Below are positions 42,952-52,145 of a stretch of 64,000 nt of DNA, one piece after another (position 1 is the stretch's first letter; every line of letters begins with the position of its first letter). The notes beneath the pieces were generated by a model that did not search any database, was not told the origin of the DNA, and worked only from the letters and a program-made list of their open reading frames with translations. This DNA comes from Rikenellaceae bacterium (lineage in GTDB: Bacteria > Bacteroidota > Bacteroidia > Bacteroidales > Rikenellaceae): assembly GCA_015059955.1 (NCBI GenBank), contig SUZK01000002.1, positions 186,001 to 250,000 on the forward strand. Reading direction: 5' to 3'. The translations under genes were made by a program, and so were the position numbers.

Positions 42952-44688
42952 TTACCAGCTAAGTGATGTTACTGAGCGTCCAGCCAAGGTGAGCGTGAAG
43001 TCACCCTTAGGGCTCTTCACAACTACCTGCTTATCCTCGTCCTTGTCGTTGAGTATCACTGCTGCGAACGTTCCATCGGGGTTCTCGAATGCCGAGAGTG
43101 TCACGCCCGAGCCAGAACTCTTGATGCGGTAAGCACCACGCTGTATGACCTTCGACATATGACCTATGGCGTACCAGTGGCTACGATAGGTGAGGGTGTT
43201 GTAGGCGTACGAAGCATCGCAATCTACAAAGCCGTAGCATGTCGTACAGCCACCTGGGCGGTTGGGGCCGCGCTCGGCGTCGAGCATAAAGTTCCAGAGT
43301 ACTACGGCGCGACAGTAGTTATTGATGGTGCCGAGACATACCTCGCGGATGTGCCATAGGAGGTTATCGCCAAAGTTGGGACACCATGTGCCGATGCTCT
43401 GCTCCGTAAAGTAGATGCTCTTCGATGGGTCGGCCTTGTATATCTGTGCAAGGGCCGATGAGCTACCGCCATAGGCGTGCCATGCTGAGCCCTCGACATA
43501 CTTCGAGGCCTCCTTATCGGCGTAGATGTTCTTCACGAAGTCAGTAACATCGAAGTTGTGGTCGTAGATCCATATCTTGGTGTCGAGACCCGCAGCCTCG
43601 AATGCTGGACCGAGGTTGTTCTTGATGAAGTTGCGCTGCTGCTCCCACGACATATATGTCGATGCCGAGTTACCATCGTGCAGAGGCTCATTCTGTGGCG
43701 TTATAGACTCTATCTCGAAGCCGTTAGCCTCCATCTCCTCAACCCACATTACGAGGTACTCCGCATACTCATCATAGTAGTCGGGGTTGAGCTTACCTCC
43801 TGCCCACTTGTTATATGGGTTGTTGTCGTAGCGGCCTACCTTCATCCATAGCGGAGCGGTCCATGGCGCTGCGATAATCTTAACGTCGGGGTTTATGGCG
43901 AGTATCTCACGAAGGATGGGGAATAGATAGGTCTTGTCATCCTCGTGTACGCCGAAGAACTCCAAGCCCTCCTGGTCGCACCATGTGAACTCCTGTAGCG
44001 AGAAGTCCGAGCAGCCGATAGATACGCGGATATAGTTGTAGCCAAGGCCCTCCTTAGGGTCGAACGCTGCCTTCAATATCTTCTCGCGGTCGGCAGGCTT
44101 CATCTTCGATAGGTTGTAGGCTGCCGAGCCTGTGATGGCGGGGCCAAAGCCCTCCATTGCCTGGTAGCGTGTGTTGTTGTCGATGGTGATGGTTGCTACG
44201 TCGTCGCCAATGCCACTCACATCCTCAACCTCAATGTCCTTGAATAGGCTCTTCTTGTCTGCCGTAGTGGTGAATGCCTCGACGCCCGCGTCGGGGAAGT
44301 TGTAGTCTATCTCACCCGATGTCTTAACCTCCAACGCAGTGACATTCGAGTAGGTGCCATTCTTGCCTGCGATGCCAAAGACCTCGTATGTGTAGCCCGC
44401 TTCAAGGCCGTCGAATGTAATGGTGCCACTCTCGGTGAGCTTCTCTCCCTTCATCATCTCGAGGGTAGAGGGGGTTGCAGCACCCTCATCTCGAAGTAGG
44501 CAGTACGCTACATCGGCATTGCTAATGACAACCTTAACCTCTACGGAGGTGTTGGTCGTCGTGCTCGCCTCCAATGTGATAGAGGGCGCCGTATCGTCAT
44601 TTGTCGACGGTGTCTGGGACTCGCTACCGCAGCTTGAGATAAGCGTGCAGAGTAGCAGTGTGATTGATGTTAGCATTATTCTCTTCAT
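42952..44688 (-). CDS. GH30-family glycoside hydrolase, probably endo-beta-1,6-glucanase
   Basis: This 578-residue lipoprotein starts at MKRIML (44688), two codons inside the longest frame; the lipobox is LISSC. An FN3-like domain covers about 35-125. The GH30 barrel follows (about 155-490) with GFGPAITGSAAYNL, RVSIGCSDFS, the acid/base Glu in TPQNEP and the nucleophile Glu in FTEQSIGTW. A C-terminal beta domain closes it. GH30_3 members cleave beta-1,6-glucan; human glucosylceramidase is a relative. In this context with GH16, GH128 and SusCD it likely debranches beta-1,3/1,6-glucan. It is the first gene of the divergent arm with the CotH protein. Confidence 0.92.
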   Translation of the reverse strand: MKRIMLTSITLLLCTLISSCGSESQTPSTNDDTAPSITLEASTTTNTSVEVKVVISNADVAYCLLRDEGAATPSTLEMMKGEKLTESGTITFDGLEAGYTYEVFGIAGKNGTYSNVTALEVKTSGEIDYNFPDAGVEAFTTTADKKSLFKDIEVEDVSGIGDDVATITIDNNTRYQAMEGFGPAITGSAAYNLSKMKPADREKILKAAFDPKEGLGYNYIRVSIGCSDFSLQEFTWCDQEGLEFFGVHEDDKTYLFPILREILAINPDVKIIAAPWTAPLWMKVGRYDNNPYNKWAGGKLNPDYYDEYAEYLVMWVEEMEANGFEIESITPQNEPLHDGNSASTYMSWEQQRNFIKNNLGPAFEAAGLDTKIWIYDHNFDVTDFVKNIYADKEASKYVEGSAWHAYGGSSSALAQIYKADPSKSIYFTEQSIGTWCPNFGDNLLWHIREVCLGTINNYCRAVVLWNFMLDAERGPNRPGGCTTCYGFVDCDASYAYNTLTYRSHWYAIGHMSKVIQRGAYRIKSSGSGVTLSAFENPDGTFAAVILNDKDEDKQVVVKSPKGDFTLTLAGRSVTSLSW

Positions 44689-44714
44689 AATCATAGTGTT
44701 TACTTCGACTACAA

Positions 44715-44722
44715 CAAAGTTA
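44715..44722 (-). promoter_or_regulatory. -7 box TAACTTTG before GH30
   Basis: The box lies 26 bp upstream of the GH30 start at 44688. The -33 position lacks TTG, so an activator may be needed. Confidence 0.5.
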
Positions 44723-44822
44723 CAAAAAATATTAATTGGTCGTATATATATGTGTATACGCGTAGAAAAAATATGGAACGTAAAATTACAATGCTTTGAT
44801 TTTAAAATGAATAGCCGATTAT

Positions 44823-44870
44823 AAAAGTGGAACGCGCTATTGTAATTTTCCCATATTATTTATATCTTTG
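44823..44870 (+). promoter_or_regulatory. Promoter of the DUF6377 regulator with an AAAAGTGGA box
   Basis: AAAAGTGGA (44823-44831) lies 8 bp before TTG (44840-44842); a 20-bp spacer and TATCTTTG (44863-44870) follow. The start codon at 44878 is only 7 nt past the box. The AAAAGTGGA copy suggests autoregulation. Confidence 0.6.
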
Positions 44871-44877
44871 CGCTATC

Positions 44878-46596
44878 ATGAATAGAGGTAACCGTATAAT
44901 AGCAACCATAGCCGTTGCACTAATGCTGCTCGTTCCCACCTCGTTAAGGGCCCAGGAGCAGGAGCTAATCAAACTTGATCATGCGCTCGATATATCGCAG
45001 ACCTATATCGATACGCATAATGCATATATACTGGAACTCAACACCCTGCTTGGTGATAGCTCCCTTTCGCTTCAGCGCCGTTACGATGTGTTGTGCTCGC
45101 TGTATGAGGCCTATCGCTCGTTCCAATTCGACAAGGCTATCGAAACCCTTTATGAGAGGGAGAGTGTGGCTCGCCAACTTGGCAATGATTCGCTACTCGA
45201 CGATGTTGATCTCGACCGTGCGCAACTCTACTCGATGGCGGGTATGTTCCTTGAGTCACACCAGGTGCTCGACAACAACATAGATACGATGCGCCTAAAT
45301 AAGCGCCAGCTAATTCGTTATTACGATGTTCAACAGCGCTTCTACTCTAACTTCTCGGACTATACGAGCGATGCGCATACGCGCGACCAGTCGTTCGATA
45401 TGCGTAGCTACTATCGTAATCGCATCCTTGAACTGAGCGACCCAACCGATGAGATATATCAGCAAATGGTTGTGGCAAACCATATTGAGTGTGGAGAGTA
45501 TGAGGCTGCTGAACGTGTCAATTTAGAGATATTATCGAAGTATCAGCCTCACGAGCATGAGTACGCTATGTTTGCCTACGACCAGGCGCGTATCTGCGAG
45601 CAGCTGGAGCGTCGCGCTGATATGAAGATGTGGCTTGCACGCTCGGCAATGGCCGATATATGTAGCGCTACAAAAGACCACGCCTCGTTGTGTAGCCTTG
45701 CACAGCTACTCATCACTGAAAATGATATTGACCGTGCCTTTCGTTATGTGACCATCTCGCTTAATGACGCGCTGTTCTACAATGCAAAGTTGCGCCCATG
45801 GCAGATATCGGCAATAATCCCTGAGATTGAGGGTGCCTATGCCGATAAGCAGCGTCAAAACTTGCTCAGACAGGAGGAACACCAACGTATACTCGAGGAT
45901 AATCAGCGCATCCTCGAAGAGAAGGAGGAGCACTCACGTCAGCAGGCACGCATAATATCAATCCTTGCCGTAGCCCTCTTCATAATTTGTGTATTTCTGG
46001 TAATCAGCCTATTGCGCTCGCGCAAGGCGGCACGCAAGATTCACAATATGAACGAACGTATTGGCAATACCAACACCGAGTTGCAGGAGCTTAACACGAA
46101 GCTTGCATCTGTTAATAGCGATCTTCGAGAGGCCAATGCCGTGAAGGAGGAGTATATCGCCCTCTTCCTCTCGATGTGTTCGGATTATATTGAGAAGATT
46201 ACATCGTTGCGCCGTAACGTGCGCCGTAAGATATCGCAAGGCAAGGTTGAGGAGTTGGATAAGGAGTTGAGCTCGTCGAGCTACCTCGATGAGGAGCTTA
46301 ATAGCTTCTATGAGATGTTCGACAACGCCTTCTTGAGCCTATATCCTAACTTCGTTGAGGAGTTCAATGCTATGCTCAAGCCCGATGCACATATAGAGCT
46401 TAAGCGTGGTGAGCGACTAAATACGGAGCTTCGAATATTTGCACTCATCCGTCTTGGTATCACCGACTCGTCGCGCATCGCTGCACTACTTCGCTACTCG
46501 GTGAATACCATATATAACTATCGCGCGCGCACGAAGAACAATGCCCTTGTGGATCGCGATACCTTCGAGGAGCGCATCAAGACAATTGGTAGATAG
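44878..46596 (+). CDS. DUF6377-family membrane-bound transcription regulator
   Basis: This 572-residue protein starts at MNRGNR (44878), giving a signal peptide (ALMLLVPTSLRAQ); an earlier in-frame ATG would lie upstream of the promoter box. A periplasmic TPR-like sensor region (about 25-350) is followed by a membrane helix (ISILAVALFIICVFLVISLL, about 370-390). A cytoplasmic coiled coil comes next (KIHNMNERIGNTNTELQELN), and a C-terminal LuxR-like helix-turn-helix part (ALIRLGITDSSRIAALLRYSVNTIYNYRARTKN). DUF6377 proteins typically sit next to SusCD loci. It faces the PUL genes and is divergent from GH30, so it is the likely local regulator. Confidence 0.88.
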   Translation: MNRGNRIIATIAVALMLLVPTSLRAQEQELIKLDHALDISQTYIDTHNAYILELNTLLGDSSLSLQRRYDVLCSLYEAYRSFQFDKAIETLYERESVARQLGNDSLLDDVDLDRAQLYSMAGMFLESHQVLDNNIDTMRLNKRQLIRYYDVQQRFYSNFSDYTSDAHTRDQSFDMRSYYRNRILELSDPTDEIYQQMVVANHIECGEYEAAERVNLEILSKYQPHEHEYAMFAYDQARICEQLERRADMKMWLARSAMADICSATKDHASLCSLAQLLITENDIDRAFRYVTISLNDALFYNAKLRPWQISAIIPEIEGAYADKQRQNLLRQEEHQRILEDNQRILEEKEEHSRQQARIISILAVALFIICVFLVISLLRSRKAARKIHNMNERIGNTNTELQELNTKLASVNSDLREANAVKEEYIALFLSMCSDYIEKITSLRRNVRRKISQGKVEELDKELSSSSYLDEELNSFYEMFDNAFLSLYPNFVEEFNAMLKPDAHIELKRGERLNTELRIFALIRLGITDSSRIAALLRYSVNTIYNYRARTKNNALVDRDTFEERIKTIGR

Positions 46597-46660
46597 TTAA
46601 GAGCATAAACAATAGATGCCGACCACGTATGTAGTCGGCATCTATTGTTTATGCTCTTAA
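46597..46660. terminator. Perfect 27-bp bidirectional terminator between regulator and GH128
   Basis: The arms at 46597-46623 and 46634-46660 are exact inverted repeats starting TTAAGAGCATAAACAATAG, with a 10-nt loop. It sits between convergent genes, 0 bp after one stop and 4 bp from the other. Confidence 0.85.
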
Positions 46661-46664
46661 TGCT

Positions 46665-47981
46665 CTATCGTAGCGACAGCCAGTTGATATTCACGCGGCC
46701 AGCCATCACACCTACGCGCATCACGCTCTCGCCCTTTGCGGGGGAGATGTATACGCGCTCGGTACGCCAGTTACCGTCGCCCGTAGCAGGGAAGGCGTGA
46801 CGTACAACCTGATCGCCGAGCGTAAACGTAAGGATAGCATCCGAGGGTGCGGTGTAGCGTACCCACAAGGCGCGCTCAGCACCATCGGGTGAGCGTAGTC
46901 CATACTCTACCCACTGGTTGCCAAACATATCGGCAATCTCCAATATGCCCGTAACATCGGACGTAGGCTGAAGCTGCACGTATGGCTCCCAACCGCTCTC
47001 GGTGGCTGTTGCCGAGGCGTTGCACTCTCTGAACGACTCTGCGGGGATTACCTCCTCAGGCGCGTAGTATGTTGTCTTGTCGAATGACGAGTAGTTGACA
47101 TAGAGGTTGCCAAGATATGTCAGCGAGAGAGGCTGTGTCTTGGTGAGTAGTGCGTAGTAGGGGTATGTGTTCTCATCAGCTGCACCACGTGGTATAAACC
47201 ATGCGTAGCCCGCAACGTTGGGGTCGCTCTCCAAGTAACCCAAACACTGCGACATGAAGCGTGCCTGAGCCTTAGCACTACCTACACTCTCTTCCCATGC
47301 GCAGAACTCCGTAAGCCAGATGGGAAGGTCGTACTTGTAGAAGCGCTGAACGTAGCTTTTGAGTGCTGCGGGTGATGCCATATAGCAGTGTATGGCGATG
47401 CCATTGACATCCTCTATCGGCACAATCGAGAAGAACTCATCGAGCCACTTGATGGGGTCGTGGTAGTTTGCCAGTGTGCCGTAGTTCATTGCAGGGGCTA
47501 TGAGCTTCATATCCAGCTCCTTGGCAAGCGCTACAAGGCGTGGCCAGTGCTCGGCCGCCTTTTGAGGCGTCATGTTAGCCTGGTCGGTGAGGTTTGGCTC
47601 GTTGAAGGCTAAGATATACTCGGTCTCTGGGTGTGCCTGCTTCCAAGCGCGTATCTGGCCCTCGTTGAAGCTGCCGTTCCACGCCATAGGGTAGAAGCGC
47701 ATATCGTGGGCTACCATGCTCTCGACAATCGAAGCGCCACCCTGAGCTGGACCCCAGTTGTATGACCAACTTACACCCTTACCAAGCAGTGCTACATCCT
47801 CGGCAAACTGGAAGTTGAACGATACGCCACGCTTGGCGCTACGTGTCTGCTTGATGTTGTAGCTTAGGCGAATGCCCGATACATCCTCCTCAGGGGTGTT
47901 GCTCTTATCGTCGGGTGTGACCTCCTCACATGCTACCATGCCTGCGAGGAGTATTGTTGCTATCCAAAATATCTTTCTCAT
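46665..47981 (-). CDS. GH128-family beta-1,3-glucanase, lipoprotein
   Basis: This 438-residue protein starts at MRKIFW (47981); the longer frame to 48092 would overlap GH16 and bury the lipobox LAGMVAC. The catalytic domain (about 35-290) begins with the GH128 (Asl1-like) signature GVSWSYNWGP. It has the acid/base Glu in LAFNEPNL and the nucleophile Glu in WLTEFCAW; the (beta/alpha)8 fold fits. The C-terminal 120 residues resemble a carbohydrate-binding jellyroll (CBM6/35-like), ending NINWLSLR. Family members cut beta-1,3-glucan. The start is 1 bp after the GH16 stop, so translation is probably coupled. Confidence 0.88.
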   Translation of the reverse strand: MRKIFWIATILLAGMVACEEVTPDDKSNTPEEDVSGIRLSYNIKQTRSAKRGVSFNFQFAEDVALLGKGVSWSYNWGPAQGGASIVESMVAHDMRFYPMAWNGSFNEGQIRAWKQAHPETEYILAFNEPNLTDQANMTPQKAAEHWPRLVALAKELDMKLIAPAMNYGTLANYHDPIKWLDEFFSIVPIEDVNGIAIHCYMASPAALKSYVQRFYKYDLPIWLTEFCAWEESVGSAKAQARFMSQCLGYLESDPNVAGYAWFIPRGAADENTYPYYALLTKTQPLSLTYLGNLYVNYSSFDKTTYYAPEEVIPAESFRECNASATATESGWEPYVQLQPTSDVTGILEIADMFGNQWVEYGLRSPDGAERALWVRYTAPSDAILTFTLGDQVVRHAFPATGDGNWRTERVYISPAKGESVMRVGVMAGRVNINWLSLR

Positions 47982-47982
47982 A

Positions 47983-49221
47983 CTACTTATTTTTCTGATA
48001 TACACGAACATAGTCGACATACATATGTGCCTCGCCACCGCTGAGGGCTGTGACCTTGTCAATATCCCAGATGCCTGTGAAGTTACCACCAACGGCGAGG
48101 TTGAAGATGATGAAGAAGTCGTGGTGGAAGTAGTTGCCTGGCGACTTATCCGACGACCTGTCGTCGATATTCATCACGAAGTATGGCTCAGCATCTGGGT
48201 AGAGGTGCAGGTCGAGGTATGTAGCCACCCTCTCTTCATCCCATACCAAGGTAAAGAGGTGGAAGCCATCTTGCAGTGAGTATGGTGCATCCGATGCCTT
48301 GGCGTAGTTGGGATATCCGCCACCCTCGTAGTAGCCCCAGTGACACGCTCCGTTGAAGTAGCGCTCCTGCATGCCGCGACGTATGCCCGTAGAGTTACCC
48401 ATCTCGAGGATGTCTATCTCGCCACAGCGTGGCCAGCCCACCTGCTTGTAGTCGGCGCCAAGCAGCCAGAATGCAGGCCATAGGCCATCGGCAGTCTTGG
48501 GCAGACGAATGAGTGCGTCGATGCGACCATGCGTAAACGTATATCCATTGCTGGTATTCACACGACCCGATGATGCGGTCTTACCACGATACTGCTCCTT
48601 GCGTGCCGTGAGGATTAGGCAGTCGCGACCACTATCTGGCTCCTTGCCCATAGAGACACCTCGTGAGTCGTAGTATTGTAGCTCGTTGTTACCACCGCCA
48701 TTGCCATTATCCTCAATAAGCCACTTCGTGAGGTCAAGCTCCGACGAGTTAAACTCATCGCTCCATACCAGCGTGTACTCCGCGGGGATTACCGCCTCGG
48801 GAATCTCGTCGGGGAACTCTTTGTCGCTGTCGGGGTCGTTGGCTGTTGTCACGGTGAGTGTCGCCCATGCCGAAGGCTTGTGTGTCTTGGCATCAGTGGG
48901 TAGTGCCTGCATCTTTACCGTATATGCCGTTGTGGGTTCAAGACCCGATACGGCATAGAATAGCTCCGAGGTGGTTGCTACCTCGCCATCGTTGATGGTT
49001 ATGTCGTAGCTGCCAGCACCCTCGACTGCCTCCCAGATGAGTGTAAACGAGGTTGTAGTGAGTGAGCCTGCGAATATATTGGGCTGTGGTGCAGCGAGCT
49101 CTATGGCATCGGCAGGGGGTGTTATCGTGCTATCATCCGATGGGGTGTTGGGCTGCTCGGTAGTGCACGAACTGCCAATAGCAAGTAGTAGGGTTGTAAG
49201 TAGCGTGTATATCATCTTCAT
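47983..49221 (-). CDS. GH16-family endo-beta-1,3-glucanase (laminarinase type), lipoprotein
   Basis: This 412-residue protein has lipobox AIGSSC. One FN3 domain (about 42-130, SFTLIWEAVEGAGSYDI) precedes a GH16 jellyroll (about 150-410) that has LVWSDEFNSSELD, LWPAFWLLG, the catalytic GEIDILE (nucleophile and acid/base Glu) and closes YVDYVRVYQKNK. The GEIDILEM form without the extra residue of lichenases/agarases fits beta-1,3-glucanase. It is surface-anchored and would cut long glucan for SusCD import. It follows a broken GH16 copy and leads directly into GH128. Confidence 0.94.
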   Translation of the reverse strand: MKMIYTLLTTLLLAIGSSCTTEQPNTPSDDSTITPPADAIELAAPQPNIFAGSLTTTSFTLIWEAVEGAGSYDITINDGEVATTSELFYAVSGLEPTTAYTVKMQALPTDAKTHKPSAWATLTVTTANDPDSDKEFPDEIPEAVIPAEYTLVWSDEFNSSELDLTKWLIEDNGNGGGNNELQYYDSRGVSMGKEPDSGRDCLILTARKEQYRGKTASSGRVNTSNGYTFTHGRIDALIRLPKTADGLWPAFWLLGADYKQVGWPRCGEIDILEMGNSTGIRRGMQERYFNGACHWGYYEGGGYPNYAKASDAPYSLQDGFHLFTLVWDEERVATYLDLHLYPDAEPYFVMNIDDRSSDKSPGNYFHHDFFIIFNLAVGGNFTGIWDIDKVTALSGGEAHMYVDYVRVYQKNK

Positions 49222-49239
49222 AGGTTGTATCTATCTCTG

Positions 49240-49484
49240 TTACTGCTTTTGGTATAGACGTACGTAGTCGACCTTCATCACTACACCATCGTTGAACGAC
49301 GCATCGTCGATATCTCCACCCATAAGGCCACCCATCGCGAGGTTAAGCACGACATAGAAGTAGCTGTTGAAGGGCCAGCGCGATGTATCCTCCACACCGT
49401 TGGCTGAGACTTCGGGTTAGGTTCCGAGGTATCGTTGTTGCATGCCACTGCGAGTAGCATTAGAGGTAGGAGTATCTTGCGCAT
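49240..49484 (-). pseudogene. GH16 gene reduced by internal deletion
   Basis: ATG at 49484 starts a lipoprotein signal (MRKILLPLMLLAVAC) and a short linker. The sequence then joins, out of frame, the last 40 or so residues of a GH16 domain (FYVVLNLAMGGLMGG ... KVDYVRLYQKQ, stop at 49240-49242). The join is near CAGCCAACGGTG (about 49412). The catalytic core is missing. The tail differs clearly from the intact GH16 next door (FIIFNLAVGG, YVRVYQKNK), so this was a separate gene, not a recent copy. Confidence 0.85.
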
Positions 49485-49505
49485 AATGCTTGTTGAATGA
49501 TTTGT

Positions 49506-49535
49506 GGTATAGCGGAGAGCCAACCCCGCTATACC
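49506..49535 (-). terminator. Hairpin after the glycan-binding lipoprotein gene
   Basis: GGTATAGCGG (49506-49515) pairs perfectly with CCGCTATACC (49526-49535). There is no T tract, so it may be an mRNA-processing or partial termination stem that raises SusCD/SGBP levels over the enzymes. Confidence 0.5.
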
Positions 49536-49558
49536 TATGTTTGTCTGGCTATGACAGA

Positions 49559-50557
49559 CTATTTCTTATAGATGAAGAAGGCATCGATATCGAAGCCGGC
49601 AGGCATTGTGCCGTCGTCGCCCTGAACTATGGCAAGTACGTTCATGCCCTCAGCAGGAATGTTCTCAGCACGATAGTATAGACCCTTGCCGAAGAATACG
49701 GTCATTGGAATCTCAATTTCGTGCCACTCGCCATCACGCTTGAAGCCATACTCAGCATTCTCATCGCCGATGTATACCTTAGCCTCTGCTGAGTTGTCGT
49801 ACATAACTACGCTGTAAGTACCTGTGTAAGTACCCATCCATGCCATATGTAGGTAGTAGCCCTCGCCATTAACTGCTGCAATCTCAGCGAGCTTGTCGAG
49901 CTCAGCCTTCTGGTTAGAGAAGAAGCCTGCACCGAACCAACCCTTGCCATTGTAAACAAGTGATGTCCAAGCCTCACCAGCGTTGCCATAGTAGCCAAGA
50001 CCCGATGTCGTGCCGCCGAGCAATGTCTCCTCCCAAACATAGAGAAAGTTGGTTGTGTCGTTAGGACGGTAGTCAGCCTTCACACGATCCTTAACGCTCT
50101 CGTATGATGTGGCGTCGAGGAGGATGAGGTAGTAGTCCGTACCGTTGAGACAAGCGTGTGAGCTTGTGCCACCCTGCGATGCAGCCTTAGTGGTCACGGT
50201 GCAAGAGCCCCAGTCCGAGTCGAGATTCTTAGCAGTGTCGCCTGACAAGGCGCGTACCTTGAATGTGTAGGTAGTATCGGCAGTCAAGCCTGTAACCTGT
50301 ACAGAGTTGATAGCGAGGCTCTGTGGAGCGCTGTCGTTAACGGTGTAGAGGTAACCAATAGCACCCTGAACGGCTGGCCATGCTACGGTGAAGCTGTTTG
50401 TGGTTACAGATGCCTGGTCTACGGTAGGTGCAGGTGTAGCAAGTGCTGCAACGCCATCACCGCCACCTGGAGTAGGAGTGTCGCCACCTTCCTTGTCGCA
50501 ACCTACGAATGCAAACGCTGCAAGGGCGATTGCCATCATGCTGAAAAACTTTTTCAT
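49559..50557 (-). CDS. Surface glycan-binding lipoprotein (SusE-position) with FN3 domain
   Basis: This 332-residue lipoprotein has lipobox AFVGC and a Gly/Thr/Pro linker. One FN3 domain (about 40-135, SFTVAWPAVQGAIGYLYTV, YTFKVRALSG) is followed by a C-terminal domain of about 185 residues with many aromatic residues (GYYGNAGEAWTSLVYNGKGWFG, YYLHMAWMGTYTGTY). The place after SusD and the fold pattern fit a surface glycan-binding protein. The intact GH16 in the same locus has a similar FN3 part, which suggests domain exchange. Confidence 0.82.
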   Translation of the reverse strand: MKKFFSMMAIALAAFAFVGCDKEGGDTPTPGGGDGVAALATPAPTVDQASVTTNSFTVAWPAVQGAIGYLYTVNDSAPQSLAINSVQVTGLTADTTYTFKVRALSGDTAKNLDSDWGSCTVTTKAASQGGTSSHACLNGTDYYLILLDATSYESVKDRVKADYRPNDTTNFLYVWEETLLGGTTSGLGYYGNAGEAWTSLVYNGKGWFGAGFFSNQKAELDKLAEIAAVNGEGYYLHMAWMGTYTGTYSVVMYDNSAEAKVYIGDENAEYGFKRDGEWHEIEIPMTVFFGKGLYYRAENIPAEGMNVLAIVQGDDGTMPAGFDIDAFFIYKK

Positions 50558-50601
50558 AGTTGTAATGTGTTTAGTTAATAGATTGATTTATTGATTGTTG
50601 A

Positions 50602-52134
50602 TTAATATCCTGGATTCTGTGTAAGACCACCTAAGCGCACCTCCTCGGCAGGTATCGGCATAAGCTCGTGCTTGCCAGCGATAAACTCTGCCATCTCGGC
50701 ACGTGCCTCGGCGCTCTCCTGTGCCTTGTAGGCATCCATCACCTCCTTGGCGATACCCCAGCGGCATAGGTCAAACCAGCGGTGACCCTCCATGGCAAGC
50801 TCTACACGGCGCTCGTGGCGCAGCGATTCCCATGTGAGCGATACAGCCTCGAGGCCTACACGAGCACGCACCTCGTTGAGTGCTGCCTCGCCCTTCGCCA
50901 CGTCTGTATTCGAGCCCAAGCACGCTTCAGCATACATAAGTAGAGCATCGGCATAGCGTATCTGCTTGTTGTTGATAGGACCGCGTGCGTGGTGCGAGAG
51001 TTTTACGTATTTGCCGTCGTCGCCAATAAGGGCATACTTACGGTTGAGATATCTTGAGCCGAGGTATATCTCCTGCTCAGGGGTCTGAATCTCGGCGTCG
51101 GTAGGGTTGTGGATGGTGGCGTCACGTCGTGGGTCACCCTCCTCATACTCGTCGTAGAGGTTCTGCGTAGGTTTGTTGAAGCCCCAGCCACTATCTCCAA
51201 AGGCCGATGAGCGTGAGCGTGTGAGAATCATCGTGAACGTACCTCGTGAGAAGCCATAACCCTCGCCATAGTCCGACATCGGGTCGTCGGTATACTGAAT
51301 CTCGAAGATTGACTCGGGGCCATTCTCGCCCTCGAGAGTGAAGTTAGCGGCATAGTCGGCACATAGCGAGTACTCGCCCGATGCGATTAGCTTCTCACCC
51401 CACTGGCGTGCCTCGTCGTAGTTCTTCGTATAGAGGTTGACCTTGAGGAGCATTGCTTGTGCTGCGCCCTTTGTGGCGATGCCAAGCTCCTCGGCAGCAA
51501 CCTCCGAGCGTGGCCATAGGTTCTCCTCGGCAACCTCCAAGTCAGTAATAATCTGCTCGTAGACCTCCTCCTTAGCCACACGTGGGTAGTTCTTCCACTC
51601 CTGAGAGTTGACAATAGGCTCTGTGGTCATCGGAACATCGCCAAATAGGCGTACAAGGCGGAAGTAATAGAAGGCACGTAGGAAGTGCGCCTCGCCCAAA
51701 AGACGCGACTTAAGGCGCTCGTCCATAGTGTCGTCTGGCTCTACATTGGGGATATTGCTTATTGCCAAATTACAGCGGCTAATACCCTGATACTGCGCAC
51801 GATAGTAGTCCAGTAGTAGCTGGTTCGAAGCATTCGTTTTGAAGTTCTCCATGTCGTATGCTGCGGCCATATCGCCCGTATTCTCACCGCCCTTAAGCGC
51901 ATCATCCGAGGCAACATCGCCGATAAACCACTCGCTGAAGTATGTGCCTCCATACTCCCACATCAATGGGTGGTAGGCAGCGATAATCGACTGCTTGCAA
52001 GTTGTGCCGCTGGTGTAGAAGTCCTTAAGCTCAGTGCTACCTGGTGTAGGCTCCGTAAGCCAGTTGTTACACGAGGTGGCAATCACAAGGAGTGCTGCAA
52101 GAGCAGCTTTTCGTATATCTTTAATATATCGCAT
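50602..52134 (-). CDS. SusD/RagB-family nutrient-binding lipoprotein
   Basis: This 510-residue protein has lipobox IATSC. The SusD fold is seen from NNWLTEPTPGSTELKDFYTSG, the TPR-type helices (LGEAHFLRAFYYFRLVRLFGDVP, EEVYEQIITDLEVAEENLW, AAQAMLLKVNLYTKNYDEA) and the C-terminal signature LNEVRARVGLEAV, RHERRVELAMEGHRWFDLCRWG, LMPIPAEEV, NPGY. It forms the lid over the SusC barrel and binds glycan. It begins 11 bp after susC. Confidence 0.96.
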   Translation of the reverse strand: MRYIKDIRKAALAALLVIATSCNNWLTEPTPGSTELKDFYTSGTTCKQSIIAAYHPLMWEYGGTYFSEWFIGDVASDDALKGGENTGDMAAAYDMENFKTNASNQLLLDYYRAQYQGISRCNLAISNIPNVEPDDTMDERLKSRLLGEAHFLRAFYYFRLVRLFGDVPMTTEPIVNSQEWKNYPRVAKEEVYEQIITDLEVAEENLWPRSEVAAEELGIATKGAAQAMLLKVNLYTKNYDEARQWGEKLIASGEYSLCADYAANFTLEGENGPESIFEIQYTDDPMSDYGEGYGFSRGTFTMILTRSRSSAFGDSGWGFNKPTQNLYDEYEEGDPRRDATIHNPTDAEIQTPEQEIYLGSRYLNRKYALIGDDGKYVKLSHHARGPINNKQIRYADALLMYAEACLGSNTDVAKGEAALNEVRARVGLEAVSLTWESLRHERRVELAMEGHRWFDLCRWGIAKEVMDAYKAQESAEARAEMAEFIAGKHELMPIPAEEVRLGGLTQNPGY

Positions 52135-52145
52135 AGCTCAGAGTA

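Noticed and set aside
47982..48092. Upstream start for the GH128 gene
   Set aside because: It would overlap GH16 and bury the lipobox; MRKIFW at 47981 gives a normal lipoprotein signal.
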